A stretch of DNA of 64,000 nucleotides from Streptomyces roseofulvus (GCF_039534915.1 NZ_BAAAWE010000001.1:4092001-4156000); one strand, 5' to 3'; counted from the stretch's first letter, positions 1-8,149 are shown. Numbers and translations: made by a program. The notes: generated from the sequence alone by a model not told the origin.

Positions 1-1237
1 AGGTGCTCTCGCCGGAGAGCCAGTCGCTGTCGGCGTCCTTCCAGCTGCACATCTCTCCGTTGCCGTTGTGCTCGCTGAAGAAGCAGACGGAGTCGCTCGG
101 GCAGCGGTGGTAGCCGTAGACCACCGCGCCGTCCGGCCCGGTGGGGAACGCCGACGCGGGGTCCAGGGCCCGGTAGACCGGGGCGCCGTCGTCGTCGGAG
201 ACGTACGCGTACACCGCGCCCGCCAGGCCCACGGTCGACACGAGCACCGCGGCGGCGAGCGCCGTCAGGACGGGGTGGCGGCGCGCGAAGCGGGCCCGGC
301 GCCGCGGCCGTCGGGCCGCGCCGCCCCCGGAGGCCTGTTCGACACGGCGCAGGAGCGCACGGCTGTCGTGGGCGACGCGCTCCTCGTGGGTGCGCCCCAG
401 ACAGTCGGCGATGATGTCCCGCCAGTCGTCCGGGAGTTCCGGGGAGAGCCGTAGTTCCTCGGTGCCGCGGGCATAGCGGATCGCCGCTTCGGAGCGGGCC
501 TGGGGGGTGGTGCCGGGCAGGGGGTGGGTGCCGGTCAGGACGAGGTGGGCGAGGACGCCGAACGCCCAGGTGTCGGCCGTGGGGCGGATGCGGGTGCCGC
601 GTTCGTCGACCTCCGGCCAGAGCAGTTCGGGGGCCGTGTAGTCGGGGGTGACGAAGGCGTGGGTGTACGCGTGCGTGCCCTGCATCTCGGCGGCCGTGTT
701 GAAGTCGGCCAGCCGGGCCGAACCGTCCTCCATGAGAAGGATGTTGGCGGCCTTGAGGTCGCCGTGGACCCAGCCGGCTTCGTGGAGCTGGTGGAGGCCC
801 TCGCAGACCTGTGTGAGGAGGGCCTGCGCCTCCGGGGGCGCGGGGGAGCGGGCCAGGAGGTCTTCGAGCGACGACGCGGCCTGTTCCAGGACGAGGACGG
901 TGACACCGTCGAGTTCCGGTCGCCGGTGGTCGTCGACGGTCAGCACCTCGTAGAGGCGGATGAGCCGCGGCGAGCGTAATCGGCTGAGTAACTCGATCTC
1001 CTGCCGGGCGAGTTCCTCCAGGTACCGCAACTGGCGGGGCGTACGCGTTCCGGTGGGGAGAAACTTCAGCGCGGCGCGTTCCGGCAGTGCGACGGCCCCG
1101 TCCCGGGCCCGGTGGCCGTGCGCTCTGCGGGCGGCGTAGACGGTGGCGAAGGCGCCGGACGCGAGCGGCTCGCGCACCTCCCAGACGCCGACGCGGTATC
1201 CCTCCGGCACGTCGACCACGGGCTCCGGTCCGGTCAT
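1..1237 (-). CDS. Membrane Ser/Thr protein kinase with extracytoplasmic I36-like tail (3' end cut by window edge)
   Basis: Reading leftwards from ATG at 1237, the first 310 residues form a protein-kinase domain: a VAxK-like lysine in AALKF near residue 58, the catalytic loop HGDLKAAN at 158-165, and a metal-binding motif that reads DFN (178-180) instead of DFG. HGD in place of HRD makes it a non-RD kinase. A basic stretch and one membrane span (about 321-346) follow, then an outside segment around 383-400 with CFFSEHNGNGEMCSW, which resembles the peptidase-inhibitor I36/beta-gamma-crystallin fold. The stop is beyond position 1. The start overlaps the stop of the FHA-like gene as ATGA, implying translational coupling. 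Leucine codons 83 and 87 are both TTA, so translation probably needs the bldA tRNA. Kinase assignment is firm; the I36-like tail is inferred from a short segment. Confidence 0.85.
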   Translation of the reverse strand, partial: MTGPEPVVDVPEGYRVGVWEVREPLASGAFATVYAARRAHGHRARDGAVALPERAALKFLPTGTRTPRQLRYLEELARQEIELLSRLRSPRLIRLYEVLTVDDHRRPELDGVTVLVLEQAASSLEDLLARSPAPPEAQALLTQVCEGLHQLHEAGWVHGDLKAANILLMEDGSARLADFNTAAEMQGTHAYTHAFVTPDYTAPELLWPEVDERGTRIRPTADTWAFGVLAHLVLTGTHPLPGTTPQARSEAAIRYARGTEELRLSPELPDDWRDIIADCLGRTHEERVAHDSRALLRRVEQASGGGAARRPRRRARFARRHPVLTALAAAVLVSTVGLAGAVYAYVSDDDGAPVYRALDPASAFPTGPDGAVVYGYHRCPSDSVCFFSEHNGNGEMCSWKDADSDWLSGEST

Positions 1238-1971
1238 CGCCCGGCCTTCCCCCGGTCGTGCGCGAGGACGCGCAGATCCTCCTCCCGCACCAGGTCGAAG
1301 CGCAGGGCGAGGGAGACGAGCGACTCCTTCTTGCCGTGGGCGCGCCGCCCTTCCGGCACGGCGTCGGGGCCGGGCCGCAGGCGGAGCTTGACGGCGAGGT
1401 AGTCGATGTTCCACGCGACGGACGACCGGCCGGCCGCGGGCCAGGTCGGCCGCAGCCGCTCCACCACCTGGTCGATCGTCGGCAGCGGCGCGTGCGGTGC
1501 GACGCGCAGCCGGGGCTCGCACAGGGCGGCCAGCACGGCGAAGTAGCGGGTGCTCCGGTCGAGGCTGAAGGCGGGAGCGGTGACCGCGGCTCCCGGCGCG
1601 CCCCGCCAGCCGCCGTACGCGTGCCGCGGAGCCCACACGTCGAAGCTGAGCAGATCGCCCGCGGCCGGCAGGACCACCCGGGAGAACTCGAACGGGACGG
1701 GCGCGTCGAGGCGCCCGGGGGCGACCTTCACGTGTTCCCCGGCTCCCTCCGGGTTCTCCACGACGTAGGTCTGCTCGACGCTGTGGTTGCTGAGGGTCCA
1801 GAAGACGCCCTGCGCGGCGATCTCGCCGGCGAACCGGGAGACCCCCTCGTGCGCGAGGACCAGGTTGTCCGGCGGCGCCTGCCGGCCGAAGACGATCCGC
1901 TCACCGGGAGCGATCTTGAGGTGCTCGTTCGGCCCCTCGGACATCGGCGGCACGATGATGATGGTGTGCAT
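1234..1971 (-). CDS. FHA-like domain protein upstream of kinase
   Basis: This 245-residue protein begins MHTIIIVPPM. Residues 20-70 look like a forkhead-associated fold: the stretch around IVFGRQAPPDNLVL, an EGVSRFAGEI strand and TLSNHS match the GR...S..H / N pattern of FHA phosphothreonine-binding domains, though the canonical histidine is replaced by Phe. The C-terminal half (120-245) is helical, with no family I recognise. It lies directly before the edge kinase with a 4-bp ATGA overlap, so the two are co-translated. Such pairs usually mean that the FHA protein is a substrate or phospho-reader for the kinase; that is inference from context. A related possibility is an effector-associated FHA protein with its own output domain. 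Confidence 0.65.
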   Translation of the reverse strand: MHTIIIVPPMSEGPNEHLKIAPGERIVFGRQAPPDNLVLAHEGVSRFAGEIAAQGVFWTLSNHSVEQTYVVENPEGAGEHVKVAPGRLDAPVPFEFSRVVLPAAGDLLSFDVWAPRHAYGGWRGAPGAAVTAPAFSLDRSTRYFAVLAALCEPRLRVAPHAPLPTIDQVVERLRPTWPAAGRSSVAWNIDYLAVKLRLRPGPDAVPEGRRAHGKKESLVSLALRFDLVREEDLRVLAHDRGKAGR

Positions 1972-2209
1972 GCTGGTCTGCCTCCCCCCGTCAGGGTGGA
2001 CCAGCGTACGGCGTCGGCATCGGGGCGAACGAACCTTTACCGCGGCCCGTGCGGGAGACCCGGAACGGGTTTCCGTGGGCCGTCTCCCGGGCCGCCACAG
2101 AAAGGGTCGGGGCCGGACCGAGCGCCCCCCGGGGCTCCGTCCGTGCCCTGACGCACCGCGCAGGAGATCTCACCGTCGGTACGGCCCGGCTCCCCGCCCC
2201 TGGATGCCG

Positions 2210-2246
2210 AAAAGCCCCCTGACCAGGTTTCCACAGGTCGGAGGGC
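2210..2246 (-). terminator. Terminator of tRNA-Ala
   Basis: Read on the minus strand, an 11-bp imperfect stem (2236-2246 with 2214-2224; one mismatch and one G-T pair) ends in a run of four T (2210-2213). It begins 11 bp past the mature tRNA end, as expected for an intrinsic terminator. Confidence 0.6.
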
Positions 2247-2257
2247 CTCTCGTCCGG

Positions 2258-2330
2258 TGGAGCCTAGGGGAGTCGAACCCCTGACATCTGCCATGCAAAG
2301 ACAGCGCTCTACCAACTGAGCTAAGGCCCC
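2258..2330 (-). tRNA. tRNA-Ala (anticodon UGC)
   Basis: The minus strand folds as a complete 73-nt tRNA: acceptor GGGGCCT pairs with AGGCTCC (one G-T), D-arm AGCTCAGTTGGTAGAGC, anticodon loop with TGC, T-arm GGGTTCGACTCCC and discriminator A. The following bases are CCG, so the CCA end is not encoded. No integrated element or duplicated 3' end is visible beside it. Confidence 0.95.
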
Positions 2331-2458
2331 GGAACGAGGACAGCGTACCGGTTCTCCCCCTGTCCCGGGCAAAAGGTGGGGTCTCCCGATGAACGACCAC
2401 GCTCCGTAAGATGCTGACCGAGGTTCGCAGTGGCGAACCGCAGGGATGGGGAGAAGTG

Positions 2459-3010
2459 ATGGACGCAGCGCAGCAGGAAGCCACGGCAAGAGCCAGAGAG
2501 CTTCAGCGCAGTTGGTACGGGGAGCCGCTGGGGGCGCTCTTCCGTCGGCTGATCGACGATCTCGGGCTCAACCAGGCCAGGCTGGCCGGGGTGCTCGGGC
2601 TCTCCGCGCCCATGCTGTCCCAGCTCATGAGCGGCCAGCGCGCCAAGATCGGCAACCCGGCCGTGGTCCAGCGCGTCCAGGCGCTCCAGGAGCTCGCCGT
2701 GCAGGTCGCCGACGGCAGCGTCAGCGCCGCCGAGGCCACCGACCGCATGGACGAGATCAAGAAGTCCCAGGGCGGATCCGTCCTGACCGGCACCAGCGGG
2801 CAGACCAGCAACGGATCCGGCGCCCCGACCGTGCGCCGCGTGGTCCGCGAGATCCAATCGCTGTTGCGCTCCGTGGCCGCCGCCGGCGACATCATCGACG
2901 CCGCCGACTCCCTCGCCCCGCACCACCCGGAGCTGGCAGAGTTCCTCCGGGTGTACGGCGCCGGGCGCACCGCCGACGCGGTCGCCCACTACGAGTCGCA
3001 CCAGAACTGA
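2459..3010 (+). CDS. Helix-turn-helix DNA-binding protein
   Basis: This 183-residue soluble protein has an XRE-like helix-turn-helix near residues 30-60 (LIDDLGLNQARLAGVLGLSAPMLSQL read in segments; SAPMLSQLMSG is the recognition helix). A polar linker with Ser/Gly repeats and a helical C-terminal half follow. I chose ATG 2459 because a purine-rich GGGGAGAAGTG precedes it; an in-frame ATG at 2411 would add 16 residues without a good ribosome site. A Ser/Thr kinase gene begins 49 bp downstream on the same strand, so the two are probably co-transcribed, and the regulator may be a target or regulator of that kinase. The DNA target cannot be read from the sequence. Confidence 0.75.
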   Translation: MDAAQQEATARARELQRSWYGEPLGALFRRLIDDLGLNQARLAGVLGLSAPMLSQLMSGQRAKIGNPAVVQRVQALQELAVQVADGSVSAAEATDRMDEIKKSQGGSVLTGTSGQTSNGSGAPTVRRVVREIQSLLRSVAAAGDIIDAADSLAPHHPELAEFLRVYGAGRTADAVAHYESHQN

Positions 3011-3059
3011 CACGGGCACGACGGACGACTGACGACGGACGGGGAGCGGGCGCAGCGCG

Positions 3060-4391
3060 ATGGGTGAGGTCTTCGCCGGCAGGTACGAGCTGATCGATCC
3101 GATCGGGCGGGGCGGGGCCGGCGCGGTCTGGCGCGCCTGGGACCACCGGCGGCGCCGCTATGTGGCGGCCAAGGTGCTCCAGCAGAGCGACGCGCACACG
3201 CTGCTCCGCTTCGTCCGCGAGCAGGCGCTGCGGATCGACCATCCGCATGTGCTGGCCCCGGCCAGCTGGGCCGCCGACGACGACCAGGTCCTGTTCACGA
3301 TGGACCTGGTCGCCGGCGGCTCGCTCGCCCACGTCATCGGCGACTACGGGCCGCTGCCGCCGCGCTATGTCTGCACCCTGCTCGACCAGCTGCTGTCGGG
3401 TCTCGCGACGGTGCACGCGGAGGGGGTCGTGCACCGGGACATCAAGCCGGCCAACATCCTGATGGAGGCCACCGGTACGGGCCGTCCGCACCTGCGGCTG
3501 TCGGACTTCGGCATCTCGATGCGCAAGGGCGAACCCCGGCTCACCGAGACCAACTTCGTCGTGGGCACGCCCGGTTACTTCGCGCCCGAGCAACTCCTCG
3601 GCGCCGAGCCGGACTTCACGGCGGACCTGTACGCGGTCGGGCTGGTCGCGCTCTATCTGCTGCACGGCACCCGGCCGGACTCGCAGGCCCTCGTGGAGCA
3701 CTTCCTGACGCACGGCACCCCACCGGCGCCCGCGACCGTCCCCGAGCCGCTGTGGCAGGTCCTGGCCGGGCTGCTGCAGCCCGATCCGCAGGCCCGCTTC
3801 CGGACGGCCACGGGCGCGCGGAAGGCGCTGAACGCGGCCGCGGAGATGCTGCCCGAGCCGGAGGGCGGCGAGGAGCCGGTCGAGATCTTCGACCAGCTCG
3901 GCCCGCTGCCGGCCGGTTTCGGCCCGGACGGCCCGGTCGCCCGCCCGGTCCAGGACGCCGCCCCGCCGACGCCACCGGCCCCGCACCCCGCGCCGGCCCA
4001 CACCGCGCCCGCCCCCCACACCGCTCCCGTCCCCCACACCGCGCCCGTCGCCGCCACCGCGCCGGTCCCACAGGCGTACCAGGAGCCGTACGGGGAGCAG
4101 CCGCAGAACCCGTACCGGCAGCCGGTGCCCGGGCCCTCCGAGACGGGCAGCTTCCACCTGCCCCCGCCGGTCGCCCATCCCGTCCCCCCCTTCGATCCCG
4201 CCGTGCCGCCGACCCAGCCGCAGCAACACGTCCCTACGTATCCATACACCGCTCAGCCCGTTCAGGTTCCCGATCGGCGGCAGGAGGCGCCCGGACGACG
4301 TCCGGGACCGCCCCCGAAGGTGGCGGTCCCGGTGCTGCTGCTCGCGCTGGTGTCGCTGGCGGTCGGTCTCTGGGCGCTGACCCAGGTCTGA
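3060..4391 (+). CDS. Ser/Thr protein kinase with C-terminal membrane anchor
   Basis: This 443-residue protein has a canonical bacterial Hanks-type kinase domain in residues 8-265: glycine loop IGRGGAGAVW, AAKVL lysine, catalytic HRDIKPANI, DFG and the activation segment GTPGYFAPEQ. A Pro/Ala/His-rich linker of about 150 residues with PHTAP repeats follows. A single hydrophobic segment (VAVPVLLLALVSLAVGLWAL) forms the last 22 residues, leaving essentially nothing outside the cell, so there is no sensory domain of the PASTA or I36 kind. It follows the HTH gene by 49 bp. It converges on the neighbouring secreted-protein gene with a gap of only four bases and no obvious terminator between the stops. 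Substrates are unknown. Confidence 0.9.
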   Translation: MGEVFAGRYELIDPIGRGGAGAVWRAWDHRRRRYVAAKVLQQSDAHTLLRFVREQALRIDHPHVLAPASWAADDDQVLFTMDLVAGGSLAHVIGDYGPLPPRYVCTLLDQLLSGLATVHAEGVVHRDIKPANILMEATGTGRPHLRLSDFGISMRKGEPRLTETNFVVGTPGYFAPEQLLGAEPDFTADLYAVGLVALYLLHGTRPDSQALVEHFLTHGTPPAPATVPEPLWQVLAGLLQPDPQARFRTATGARKALNAAAEMLPEPEGGEEPVEIFDQLGPLPAGFGPDGPVARPVQDAAPPTPPAPHPAPAHTAPAPHTAPVPHTAPVAATAPVPQAYQEPYGEQPQNPYRQPVPGPSETGSFHLPPPVAHPVPPFDPAVPPTQPQQHVPTYPYTAQPVQVPDRRQEAPGRRPGPPPKVAVPVLLLALVSLAVGLWALTQV

Positions 4392-4395
4392 GCGC

Positions 4396-5730
4396 CTAGG
4401 AACCGGCCGCCCTGCGGGCCACCAGGGTCCAGGCGCCCAGGCCGACGAGCAGGACGGTGCCGAGGCCGATGCCGCCGGCGGCGAGGGCCACCATGAGGGT
4501 GTTCCCGTCGGCCGCGGCGGCGCCGCTCGCGCCGCTCGCCGCCGCGTCCCGGTCCGCGCCGGTCACCTGGAAGATGCCCGGGTCCCCGTCGTAGTCGGGC
4601 GCGGGCTTCTTCTCGCCCCGGATGGTGACCCGCAGGATCAGCGGCAGGGGCGTGTCGCCGTACTCCTCGGCCATCTCGGGGCTGAGGGTGGCGGTGAGGT
4701 AGTACCAGCCGGCGACCTGCAGGGAGCTCGTGGCGCTCTCGGACGAGGTGCGGTTGGCGTGGGCGACCGGCCGCTGCGGGGGGAGGGCCGCGGTGGCCGG
4801 CTTGCCGGTGTAGCTGACGGTCTGGAGGTCGACGAAGCCGCGCGCCGGGTTGTCGAGGCCGAGCGCGAGCGCGTTGCTCACCAGGTCGTCGCCCGCGTTG
4901 CTGCTGCCGAGCTCGGCGGTGGCGAACAGCTGCTGGCCCCAGTCGACCGGCACCCGCCAGAAGAGCGTCTGGCCCGGCCGGATGTCCGCCCGCCACTCGC
5001 CCTCCTTCAGGGAGACGGCGGTGTGGAAGCCGGCCCCGCCCTCCCGGACCTCGGGCTTGCCGACGGGCGGCGCGGGCGTCCCGGAGGGCCAGGACTCGGG
5101 CAGCTTGTCCGGGCCGTTCTTCCGCAGCAGCGGCTCGGTGACGTGCTGGAGCTCCAGCTCCCAGTCGTCCGGGCTGGAGGTGGCGTCCGACTCGCGCTCG
5201 ACGACCACGTAGTACGTGCCGGCGTCCTGGCACCCGGTCTCGTCCGGGTGGACGATCCGGCGGGCGTAGCCGGCCAGCGGCCGGACGTGGTCGCCGGTGG
5301 CGAAGTTGACGTCCTGGTAGCCGCACTGCGTGCCGGTGCCGTCCTGGATCTCGATCCGGAAGCCGTCGCCGTACTGCGCCTTGCCGCCCGGCTTGGGGAC
5401 GGCGACGGCGGAGACGTACGAGTTCTTCGTGGTGTCCAGGTTGAGCCGGTAATAGACCTTGCCGTCCTTCTTGAGGGTGTCCCGGTAGGTCTTGCCGGGC
5501 TCCAGCACGTCGGCGTCGGCGCTGGAGGCGGCCCCCTGGATCCGCTGTCCCGCGGGGTCGAAGGCGTACGCGGGCAGGGGCGCCTCCTCGGCCGCCCCCG
5601 CGGGCAGGGCGGTGAGCGTGCCCACCGCGGCGGCCGCCGTGAGGAGCGCCGCGGCCTTCCGCGTCCTGGCCGCGCTCCTCCCCCGGCGCCCGGTCCCGTC
5701 CCCTGCCGTGGCCCCCGCCTGCGTGCTCAC
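4396..5730 (-). CDS. Secreted, membrane-anchored protein (paralogue of the VWA protein upstream)
   Basis: GTG 5730 with a GAGGAG site nine bases upstream gives 444 residues. The N-terminus is an Arg-rich signal peptide ending near LPAGAAEEAP; the C-terminus has one span (residues about 415-438) followed by ARRAAGS, so the body is outside the cell. There is no enzymatic motif that I recognise. Two beta-rich regions match the neighbouring VWA protein: one around YYRLNLD...AVAVPKPG and one around GGAGFHTAVSLKEGEWR...VDWGQQL. It starts 23 bp after that gene's stop, so the pair is an operon and probably arose by duplication, this copy lacking the VWA domain. A cell-surface binding or adhesion role is inference only. 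Confidence 0.75.
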   Translation of the reverse strand: MSTQAGATAGDGTGRRGRSAARTRKAAALLTAAAAVGTLTALPAGAAEEAPLPAYAFDPAGQRIQGAASSADADVLEPGKTYRDTLKKDGKVYYRLNLDTTKNSYVSAVAVPKPGGKAQYGDGFRIEIQDGTGTQCGYQDVNFATGDHVRPLAGYARRIVHPDETGCQDAGTYYVVVERESDATSSPDDWELELQHVTEPLLRKNGPDKLPESWPSGTPAPPVGKPEVREGGAGFHTAVSLKEGEWRADIRPGQTLFWRVPVDWGQQLFATAELGSSNAGDDLVSNALALGLDNPARGFVDLQTVSYTGKPATAALPPQRPVAHANRTSSESATSSLQVAGWYYLTATLSPEMAEEYGDTPLPLILRVTIRGEKKPAPDYDGDPGIFQVTGADRDAAASGASGAAAADGNTLMVALAAGGIGLGTVLLVGLGAWTLVARRAAGS

Positions 5731-5752
5731 GCGCTTCTCCTCGTCGTGTCCG

Positions 5753-7663
5753 TCACCGCGCCCTGCCCCGGGCCCGCCGGACGCCGAGGAGGACCGCCGT
5801 GAGCAGGAGGAGCGCCCCGCCGCCGGCCGCCAGGGCCGTCGTGCCGGACCATCCTGCCCCGCTCGTGCCCCCGGTGTCCGCACCGGGGGCGGATTCACCC
5901 GCGCCGGCGGGGGCCTCGGGGTCCGCCACGCGCGCGTGGTGCTCGGGTCCGGCCTTCTCCTGGCCCAGGACGCCGACCCGCAGGACGAAGCCGATCTCCG
6001 GGTCGCCGGGGATCTCGGCGGCGTCGGCGCCCAGGGTGACGGCGATGTAGTGGCTGCCGGGGAGGTGGACGGCGGTGACGTTCGGATCGGGCTCGTAGCG
6101 GTTGGTCCAGGCGACCGGGACCGTGCCCATGCGCAGCTCGGTCGGCTGCCCCGTGTAGACCTTCCGCGCGTCGAAGACGCCGGTGCCGGTGCCGACCGGC
6201 CGCCGGGCGGGGGTGTAGACCTCGGTGGCGACGGAGGAGTGGACCGGTTCCGTCCGGCCGGTGGCGGCCGGCACGTCGCCGAACTCGACGTCGTAGCGCA
6301 GCTGCTGGCCCCAGCCGACGTCCACCTTGTACCAGCGGGTCTGGGCGGGCAGCAGGCGGTCGCGCCAGGCTCCGGCGGTGAGTTCCGTGGCGTCGTTGAA
6401 GCCGGTGCCTCCGCGGACCTCTCGCGGCTCTCCGGCGGGCACGGCGGCCTGGGGGCCGCCGGCGCCGTACTCGGGCTCCGACCGGGCCGGCACGGTCCCG
6501 GCGGGCAGCGGCTTCTCGACGCCGAGGAACAGCTCCAGCGGCCAGCGCGCGGCGTCCGAGCCGGGCTTGCTGGTGCGCTCGACGGTCAGCCAGAAGCGGC
6601 CGGGCCGGTCGCAGGCGGAGTAGCGGGTCCGGGTGGGAACGCGGGCGACGGAGGAGGTGAGCGGGACCGCGCCCTCGTCCTGGTGGAAGATCTCGCTGCG
6701 GGTCTCGCAGCTGCCCTCGTCGCCGACGGAGGAGAGCCAGACGAGGCTGGTGGTGAGCTTGTCGACGGTGTCGACGGCGGCGCCCGGCTGCGGCACGGCG
6801 GTAGCCGCGAAGTGGGCGGTGGAGTCGGCGTCGAGGGTGGAGGCGTAGTAGCGCTTCTCGCCGGGCCCGATGGTGTCGAGGTACTGCCCGGGGGCGAGGT
6901 CCGGCGCGCCGGAGCGGCCGGGGGTGCCCCGGGCGGGTGTGCCGCGCAGCCGGTAGCCGTCGGCGGAGAGCCGGGCGGCGCGCTGGAGCTGGCGGGCGAG
7001 CGCGTCGGCGTCCGGGGCGTCGTAGTAGTGGCCGTTGCCGGCCTCGGCGACGCACTCCAGCTCCGCGCGGGCCCGGCCGGCGACCTGGAAGCCGACGGTG
7101 TCGATGCGCAGGCCGACGCCCTGGCGGGCGAGGTCGGCGGCGACCTCGCAGGGCTCGGGGGTGCCGCAGGTGTCCTCGCCGTCGGAGACCAGCAGGATCG
7201 TCCGGGTGGCGAGGGCGCCGCCGGCGGGCTTCGGGAGGTCCTCGGCGGCCTTGCGGAGGGAGAGCCCGATGGGGGTGTCTCCCTTGGGGGTGAGCGCGGC
7301 GACGGCGGCCTTGAGCCCGGCCCGGTCGAGCGGGGCGACCGGCTCGGCGAGGCGGGTGTCGTCGCAGCCGCTCGTCCGGTCGGCGCCGTAGACGCGCAGT
7401 CCGGTGGGGTGCCCGTCGGGGAGGCCGTCCACGACGGTGCCGATGGCCTCGCGGGCCGCCGCCATCCTCGTACGGCTGCCGGCCCCCGCACCGCCCACCG
7501 GGTCGGCCATGGAGCCGGAGGAGTCGAGGACCATCACCAGGGCGCCGCCGGGGGCGGCCCCGGGGTCCTCCTCGGCTGCCGCCTGCGGTGCCGGTCCGAG
7601 CAGCAGCGCGAGTGCGCCGGCCAGCGCGCCTCCCGCCACGGTCCTTCGTCGTCGTGTGGTCAC
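5753..7663 (-). CDS. VWA-domain secreted protein with C-terminal membrane anchor
   Basis: GTG 7663, preceded by GGGGGGA, gives 636 residues. A signal peptide (residues 1-30, ending AAAEE) leads into a von Willebrand A domain in about 40-230, with the metal-ion MIDAS motif DSSGSM near residue 46 and further conserved acidic positions (VSDGEDTCG). The rest is beta-rich and shared with the downstream gene: YYASTLD...TAVPQPG and GGTGFNDATELTAGAWR...VGWGQQL. A C-terminal membrane span near 605-630 ends RRARGRAR. VWA domains with intact MIDAS bind protein ligands through a divalent metal, so an envelope-bound binding protein is likely. The regulatory palindrome at 7758-7773 lies about 95 bp upstream. 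Confidence 0.8.
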   Translation of the reverse strand: MTTRRRRTVAGGALAGALALLLGPAPQAAAEEDPGAAPGGALVMVLDSSGSMADPVGGAGAGSRTRMAAAREAIGTVVDGLPDGHPTGLRVYGADRTSGCDDTRLAEPVAPLDRAGLKAAVAALTPKGDTPIGLSLRKAAEDLPKPAGGALATRTILLVSDGEDTCGTPEPCEVAADLARQGVGLRIDTVGFQVAGRARAELECVAEAGNGHYYDAPDADALARQLQRAARLSADGYRLRGTPARGTPGRSGAPDLAPGQYLDTIGPGEKRYYASTLDADSTAHFAATAVPQPGAAVDTVDKLTTSLVWLSSVGDEGSCETRSEIFHQDEGAVPLTSSVARVPTRTRYSACDRPGRFWLTVERTSKPGSDAARWPLELFLGVEKPLPAGTVPARSEPEYGAGGPQAAVPAGEPREVRGGTGFNDATELTAGAWRDRLLPAQTRWYKVDVGWGQQLRYDVEFGDVPAATGRTEPVHSSVATEVYTPARRPVGTGTGVFDARKVYTGQPTELRMGTVPVAWTNRYEPDPNVTAVHLPGSHYIAVTLGADAAEIPGDPEIGFVLRVGVLGQEKAGPEHHARVADPEAPAGAGESAPGADTGGTSGAGWSGTTALAAGGGALLLLTAVLLGVRRARGRAR

Positions 7664-7757
7664 GGTGTCCCCCCGGTCGTCCTCGTGCGCGTGCGCGCGG
7701 TCCGAGCGCCCCCGACGTTTGTTCGCGAGCACTCAACTTTGCCACTGCAAGCTAATG

Positions 7758-7773
7758 ATTCGCTTGAGCGAAT
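7758..7773. promoter_or_regulatory. Palindrome upstream of the VWA gene
   Basis: ATTCGCT and AGCGAAT are separated by two bases, a 7-bp perfect dyad in a locally AT-richer stretch 95 bp before the VWA start codon. It could be an operator; the binding factor is unknown. Confidence 0.4.
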
Positions 7774-7818
7774 TCAAGGACTTTCTGTCACGACCCGGGA
7801 ACAGCCGGTGGGAGCCGC

Positions 7819-7863
7819 GTGCGGAAACGCGAGATCCCGGGTGCGGAAACGCCGAGATCCCGG
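7819..7863. repeat. Tandem direct repeat, two units of 22-23 bp
   Basis: 7819-7840 and 7841-7863 carry the same sequence beginning GTGCGGAAACG and ending GAGATCCCGG, differing by one inserted C. The second unit supplies the left arm of the hairpin at 7852-7892. Confidence 0.8.
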
Positions 7864-7892
7864 CCGCGCGGCGCGCGACCGGGATCTCTCGG
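7852..7892 (-). terminator. Hairpin downstream of DLW-39 gene
   Basis: GAGATCCCGG (7854-7863) pairs perfectly with CCGGGATCTC (7879-7888), with a GC-rich 15-base loop. It lies 19 bp past the stop of the small gene at 7911 and separates it from the VWA operon. No U-tract follows. Confidence 0.6.
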
Positions 7893-7910
7893 TTTCAGAT
7901 GGGTGGGGCC

Positions 7911-8045
7911 TCAGACACCGGAACCGGACGGCACGGAGTCGGTCGCCTCCGTCCACAGGTCCTGCTCGGCGCGATCCGCCTGGATCTGGCGGTACACGAG
8001 GAGCCCGCCGATGGCGGCCAGTGCGACCAGGAGCAGCTTCTTCAC
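7911..8045 (-). CDS. DLW-39 family small membrane protein
   Basis: This 44-residue gene starts at GTG 8045 and stops at 7911. The product has an N-terminal KK, a hydrophobic stretch LLLVALAAIGGLLVY (residues 4-18), and then RQIQADRAEQDLWTEATDS, which contains the EQDLW signature of the actinobacterial DLW-39 family. Length and composition fit that family, whose function is unknown. A hydrophobic N-terminus followed by an acidic tail suggests a single-pass membrane peptide. It sits alone between the tRNA-Ile terminator and the hairpin at 7852-7892. It is too short for most gene finders and is easily missed. Confidence 0.8.
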   Translation of the reverse strand: MKKLLLVALAAIGGLLVYRQIQADRAEQDLWTEATDSVPSGSGV

Positions 8046-8149
8046 CGCGCGACCTCGTCTTTCGTTGACGTAGGAGTCTTCCTGACGCCCACTCTACACA
8101 TCGACCGATACCGATCGGTGACCTGTGCGAGCGCCAAACCTCACACAAC

